A DNA stretch of 16,197 nt, from positions 1 through 16,197 of the forward strand of contig CAZSPW010000041.1 in the NCBI GenBank assembly GCA_964608575.1, given 5' to 3'. Made by a program: the position numbers and the translations under genes. The DNA is from JAMIFN01 sp964608575 (GTDB lineage Bacteria; Pseudomonadota; Gammaproteobacteria; Burkholderiales; Burkholderiaceae_C). Below are positions 13,837 to 16,197 of this stretch, in pieces. Every line of letters begins with the position of its first letter. Within the stretch, counting starts at the first letter, position 1. The notes below the pieces were generated by a model. It saw only the letters and a program-made list of their open reading frames with translations, ran no database searches and was not told where the DNA came from.

Positions 13837-13896
13837 GTTAACACCTAGGCTATAGGCGACAGTCGCTTGCCCAGACTCAATCAGCAAAGCCTAAGC

Positions 13897-13911
13897 TGGC
13901 ACAAAAAATGC
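13897..13911 (+). promoter_or_regulatory. Probable sigma-54 (RpoN) promoter
   Basis: TGGCACAAAAAATGC has the GG and GC dinucleotides 10 nt apart required at -24/-12 (consensus TGGCACG-N4-TTGC). The predicted start is near 13923, leaving a 29-nt leader with a strong ribosome binding site before the gene at 13952. No upstream activator site has been identified. Confidence 0.6.
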
Positions 13912-13951
13912 TTGCCATGAGAATAACTAGAACACCAGCAACGGAGGCATT

Positions 13952-14530
13952 ATGGGCTTATTCAGCAAAAAATCATCTTCGGCTCCAACGGGCGTCGCTC
14001 CTACTGCGCAAGCAGTGCAAAGCGCATTGGTGGAGAACCCCAAAACATTGGTGTTGAGTTTTTTGCATGAATCGAGCAAACACACTGGTATGCGTGAATA
14101 CATTAAAAACTATGCTTTTCAGGCGACGACTGAACAGCGGTTTTTAGTCTTGGTCGAGATGAAAGACAATTGTGGGCAAACGCCCAGTGGCGTTTTGTTG
14201 GCTAGGTGGCAGTTGTTTCAACTCGAAGCCATGCGGTGGGCCACTAGTAAGGGTATCCTGCTGACGGGCCTAGCCTGTATCTTTCCGCTAGATAAAACGA
14301 CGCCATTGGCAGAACTCAAAGCACGGGCGCAGCTCCAAGCTCAGCCTGCAGCGCAAACTTCAGCAGCGCTGCGCTCCGCAGCAAAGCCCCCAGCCCAGCC
14401 CAGCCCAGCATCTGTTTTTGCTAACTCCTCGCTCAGCTCAGCTCCTGAAAGCCAAATTGAGGTTAACCATGACGATCGCGATGCAGCCGAAGAGTTCTTT
14501 CGCCTGACACAGCCCCCATCGCAGTCATGA
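13952..14530 (+). CDS. Uncharacterised 192-residue protein
   Basis: I do not recognise this protein. GGAGG 5 nt before the ATG makes it a convincing gene. Residues 1-25 are Ser/Lys/Ala-rich (MGLFSKKSSSAPTG); residues about 26-125 look folded, with NPKTLVLSFLHESSKHTGMREYI split over KTLVLSFLHES and GMREYIKNYAF, then FLVLVEMKDNCGQ, LLARWQLFQLEAMRWAT and GILLTGLACIFPLD. From about 126 to 172 it is Ala/Pro/Gln/Ser-rich and probably disordered, then ends acidic (NHDDRDAAEEFFRL). There is no signal peptide or clear membrane segment, so it is probably cytoplasmic. A sigma-54-type promoter lies upstream. Pentamer repeats (CAGCC, 14391-14405) occur in the linker. Confidence 0.75.
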   Translation: MGLFSKKSSSAPTGVAPTAQAVQSALVENPKTLVLSFLHESSKHTGMREYIKNYAFQATTEQRFLVLVEMKDNCGQTPSGVLLARWQLFQLEAMRWATSKGILLTGLACIFPLDKTTPLAELKARAQLQAQPAAQTSAALRSAAKPPAQPSPASVFANSSLSSAPESQIEVNHDDRDAAEEFFRLTQPPSQS

Positions 14531-14836
14531 TTTTCGCTAAGACAGCATTAACAATGTAAAAAAGTCGGGGCGAGCGTGCATTTTTCACGCGACACCATAC
14601 ACGAAATTACCCAAAATGAGACAAGGAAAAAATCCAATTGTTAAATATGGGTGTGCGGTGCGAAAATTACTGACCCGAGTGGTCTTGCTTTGCGACAATG
14701 TGGCGAGACGCGCATCGGACGATGCAGTCTGTGTATAACTTCAGCTGAAAAACTGTCATTTTGCAGTAAAAACCGAAGCCCAGAGCCTGTATGGAAGCGT
14801 TTGGTGATACCAAAACTTTATCCTCAGGGAGTAGGT
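14531..14836. other. Intergenic region (306 bp) between the unknown gene and the regulator
   Basis: No gene is supported. It holds a hairpin GCGTG/CACGC near 14573-14590 without a following T-run, and GCATCG-GA-CGATGC at about 14713-14726, a compact inverted repeat that could be a protein site. TATAAC at about 14733 is a possible -10 for the regulator but without a fitting -35. The frame of the regulator is open back to a GTG at 14651, but that stretch does not look like a receiver-domain N-terminus. Confidence 0.4.
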
Positions 14837-15595
14837 ATGAACATGAGCCATTCTTCATTATCGATTCTGGTCGCCGATGGCGACGCCCGTCATGCCCAAT
14901 TGCTAAAGCATTACTTTCAGGCTGAAGGTTTCAACACCTTTACGGCGAAAAATGCAGATGAGGTTCTGAGCGTTTTATCGCAGCATAAGCCTGATGCTTT
15001 AGTTATAGACCGATCCTTGCCGGTCAGAGGAGGCGCAGCTTTGTGTCAAGAGCTAAGGCAGCAGGGCTTGCGCATCCCCGTAATTATGCTGTTAGGCAAA
15101 GGCGATGACACCCGTACTTTTGTGAATGCCAAAGTCGGTGCACACGCTTGTGTGCGTAAAACGCTGGGGCCTTTGCGCTTATTGGCTAAACTACAAGATG
15201 TTTTGGGTCTAACGGTCGCCAATACGGTTGCCAATGAAGTGGCAAGCGATAAGCAAACGGTTGTATTTGGTGATTTTATTTTTGACCTTAGCGATTGCAG
15301 TTTGAGTAAATCTGGCAGAGATATCCCATTAACCAAAGGCGATTGCAGTATGTTGCGGGCCTTAGCTCTGCGGCCACACCAATTGATAGAGCGCGAAACA
15401 TTGTCGTTACTGGCGCGCGGGCGCTTATATCAAGCATTTGACCGCAGCCTAGATGTGCAGCTTTCGCGTTTGCGCAAATTGATCGAGGAAGACAATCGCA
15501 ACCCGCGTTACCTCCAAACCGTTTGGGGCAGTGGTTATATGTTTGTTCCTGATGGGCGGCGACAAACCGACAAAATCACCAAGGAAGACGAATAG
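14837..15595 (+). CDS. OmpR/PhoB-type response regulator with atypical receiver
   Basis: The 252 residues from MNMSHSSLSILVADGDARHA comprise a receiver domain (about 8-120) and an OmpR-type winged helix (about 150-245) with the recognition region RSLDVQLSRLRKLIEED and the wing YLQTVWGSGYMFVP. The phospho-acceptor position is Asp58 in LVIDRSLP and the conserved Lys is Lys108, but the acidic pair is D14-G15 rather than Asp-Asp, and the switch Thr/Ser is Leu86 (IMLLGKG). Phosphorylation and switching may therefore be altered. AGGGAG upstream of the ATG at 14837 supports this start. No histidine kinase gene is adjacent in the window. A terminator follows. Confidence 0.9.
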   Translation: MNMSHSSLSILVADGDARHAQLLKHYFQAEGFNTFTAKNADEVLSVLSQHKPDALVIDRSLPVRGGAALCQELRQQGLRIPVIMLLGKGDDTRTFVNAKVGAHACVRKTLGPLRLLAKLQDVLGLTVANTVANEVASDKQTVVFGDFIFDLSDCSLSKSGRDIPLTKGDCSMLRALALRPHQLIERETLSLLARGRLYQAFDRSLDVQLSRLRKLIEEDNRNPRYLQTVWGSGYMFVPDGRRQTDKITKEDE

Positions 15596-15627
15596 CCTTT
15601 ATTCGAGTCTTATCTCTATTCAGACAG

Positions 15628-15661
15628 AAAAAAAGCCGCTCAGAAAACGAGCGGCTTTTTT
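15628..15661. terminator. Bidirectional terminator between the regulator gene and tsf
   Basis: GCCGCTC-AGAAAAC-GAGCGGC (15635-15655) with an A7 tract before and a T-run after, 32 nt past the regulator stop. It should terminate the plus strand and, being symmetrical, also the minus strand. Confidence 0.92.
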
Positions 15662-15681
15662 AAAAGGGCAAGCGCCCTTTT
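15662..15681 (-). terminator. Terminator of tsf
   Basis: AAAAGGGC-AAGC-GCCCTTTT is a perfect 8-bp stem with a 4-nt loop, directly after the tsf stop on the minus strand. It is followed by the bidirectional stem at 15628, giving tandem terminators. Confidence 0.85.
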
Positions 15682-15685
15682 TGTT

Positions 15686-16197
15686 TTAAGCTTTAGCAGC
15701 CGCGACTTGTGCCGCCACTTCTGCTGCAAAATCGTCTTGCTTTTTCTCAATGCCTTCGCCAACCACAAATAGCGTAAAGCTAGCTAAAGTGGTATTGGCC
15801 GCCTTAAGCATTTGTTCAACAGTTTGCTTATCATTTTTCACGAAAGCTTGGTCGAACAAACTCACTTCTTTCAGATATTTCACAACCGAGCCCTCTACCA
15901 TCTTGGTTGCAATATCAGCAGGTTTGCCAGATTCGGCAGCCTTGGCAGTGGCAACTGCGCGCTCTTTTTCAATCAAGTCAGCAGGAACATCTTTGCTGGT
16001 CATAGCCACAGGTTTCATCGCAGCAATATGCATAGCAGCATCTTTGGCAGCTGTTTCGTCGCCGTCAAACTCCACTACTACGCCAATGCGGGTACCGTGT
16101 AAATAGGCCGCCAAGGCGCTACCCTCAAAACGCTTGAATCGGCGAAAGCTCATATTCTCGCCAATTTTTCCAATTAAGCCCTTACGCACATCTTCCA
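15686..16197 (-). CDS. tsf: Elongation factor Ts, 5' part outside window
   Basis: EF-Ts exchanges GDP for GTP on EF-Tu. The frame is open to the window edge (reading EDVRKGLIGKIGENMSFRRF), so only the C-terminal part, about 170 residues, is present. Recognisable segments are IGENMSFRRFKRFEG, AAYLHGTRIGVVVEFDGD, DAAMHIAAMKPVAM, VPADLIEKERAVATAKA, YLKEVSLFDQAFVKND and TLASFTLFVVGEGIEKK. The GTG at 16189 is internal, not a start. Confidence 0.96.
   Translation of the reverse strand, partial: EDVRKGLIGKIGENMSFRRFKRFEGSALAAYLHGTRIGVVVEFDGDETAAKDAAMHIAAMKPVAMTSKDVPADLIEKERAVATAKAAESGKPADIATKMVEGSVVKYLKEVSLFDQAFVKNDKQTVEQMLKAANTTLASFTLFVVGEGIEKKQDDFAAEVAAQVAAAKA

Noticed and set aside
14651..14836. 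N-terminal extension of the response regulator from a GTG start
   Set aside because: The extra 62 residues do not resemble a receiver N-terminus, and AGGGAG before the ATG at 14837 gives a better start.

Overview
The window looks like a chromosomal segment of a betaproteobacterium, most likely Burkholderiales near Comamonadaceae. This rests on the rpsF-priB-rpsR-rplI operon, the long S18 and the type IV pilus PilZ, plus a Map substrate loop and a metal-type KdsA that I recall from that group; it is a judgement from sequence features, not a search. Almost every gene is housekeeping. I see no plasmid, phage, IS element, CRISPR array or tRNA. A 100-N gap at 1263-1362 interrupts dusA.

Layout. 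1-1621 (+): a 2OG-Fe dioxygenase-family gene running in from the left, then dusA. 1745-2069 (-): rnpB (RNase P RNA), divergent from ldcA (2082-3128, +). 3205-4236: a LOG-family gene (+) meeting aroQ (-) tail to tail. 4332-6396 (+): pilZ, a terminator, then rpsF-priB-rpsR-rplI. 6547-7335 (+): map, abutting a convergent lipoprotein/SnoaL-like pair (7336-8474, -). 8547-11142 (+): a leucine attenuator (promoter, 21-codon leader peptide with four CTA codons, antiterminator and terminator), leuA, and kdsA only 4 nt behind it. 11277-13736 (-): pheT without pheS. 13897-15595 (+): a probable sigma-54 promoter, an unrecognised 192-aa protein, and an OmpR-type regulator with an unusual receiver. 15686-16197 (-): the 3' part of tsf.

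Two themes stand out. First, a short interspersed repeat (core ATAGCTGCYCAGGCAG, about 35 bp, two small hairpins) occurs six times. Four copies lie just downstream of a gene in that gene's orientation. Two lie in frame inside coding regions, the dioxygenase gene and pheT, where they appear to supply extra residues. Second, transcription starts are compact: the -10 elements of map and of the leu leader peptide lie 8 nt before their ATGs, implying nearly leaderless mRNAs, and the rnpB -10 overlaps the ldcA start codon. Gene order is unusual for several conserved genes (leuA-kdsA, pheT alone, map after rplI, pilZ before rpsF), suggesting a reshuffled chromosome.
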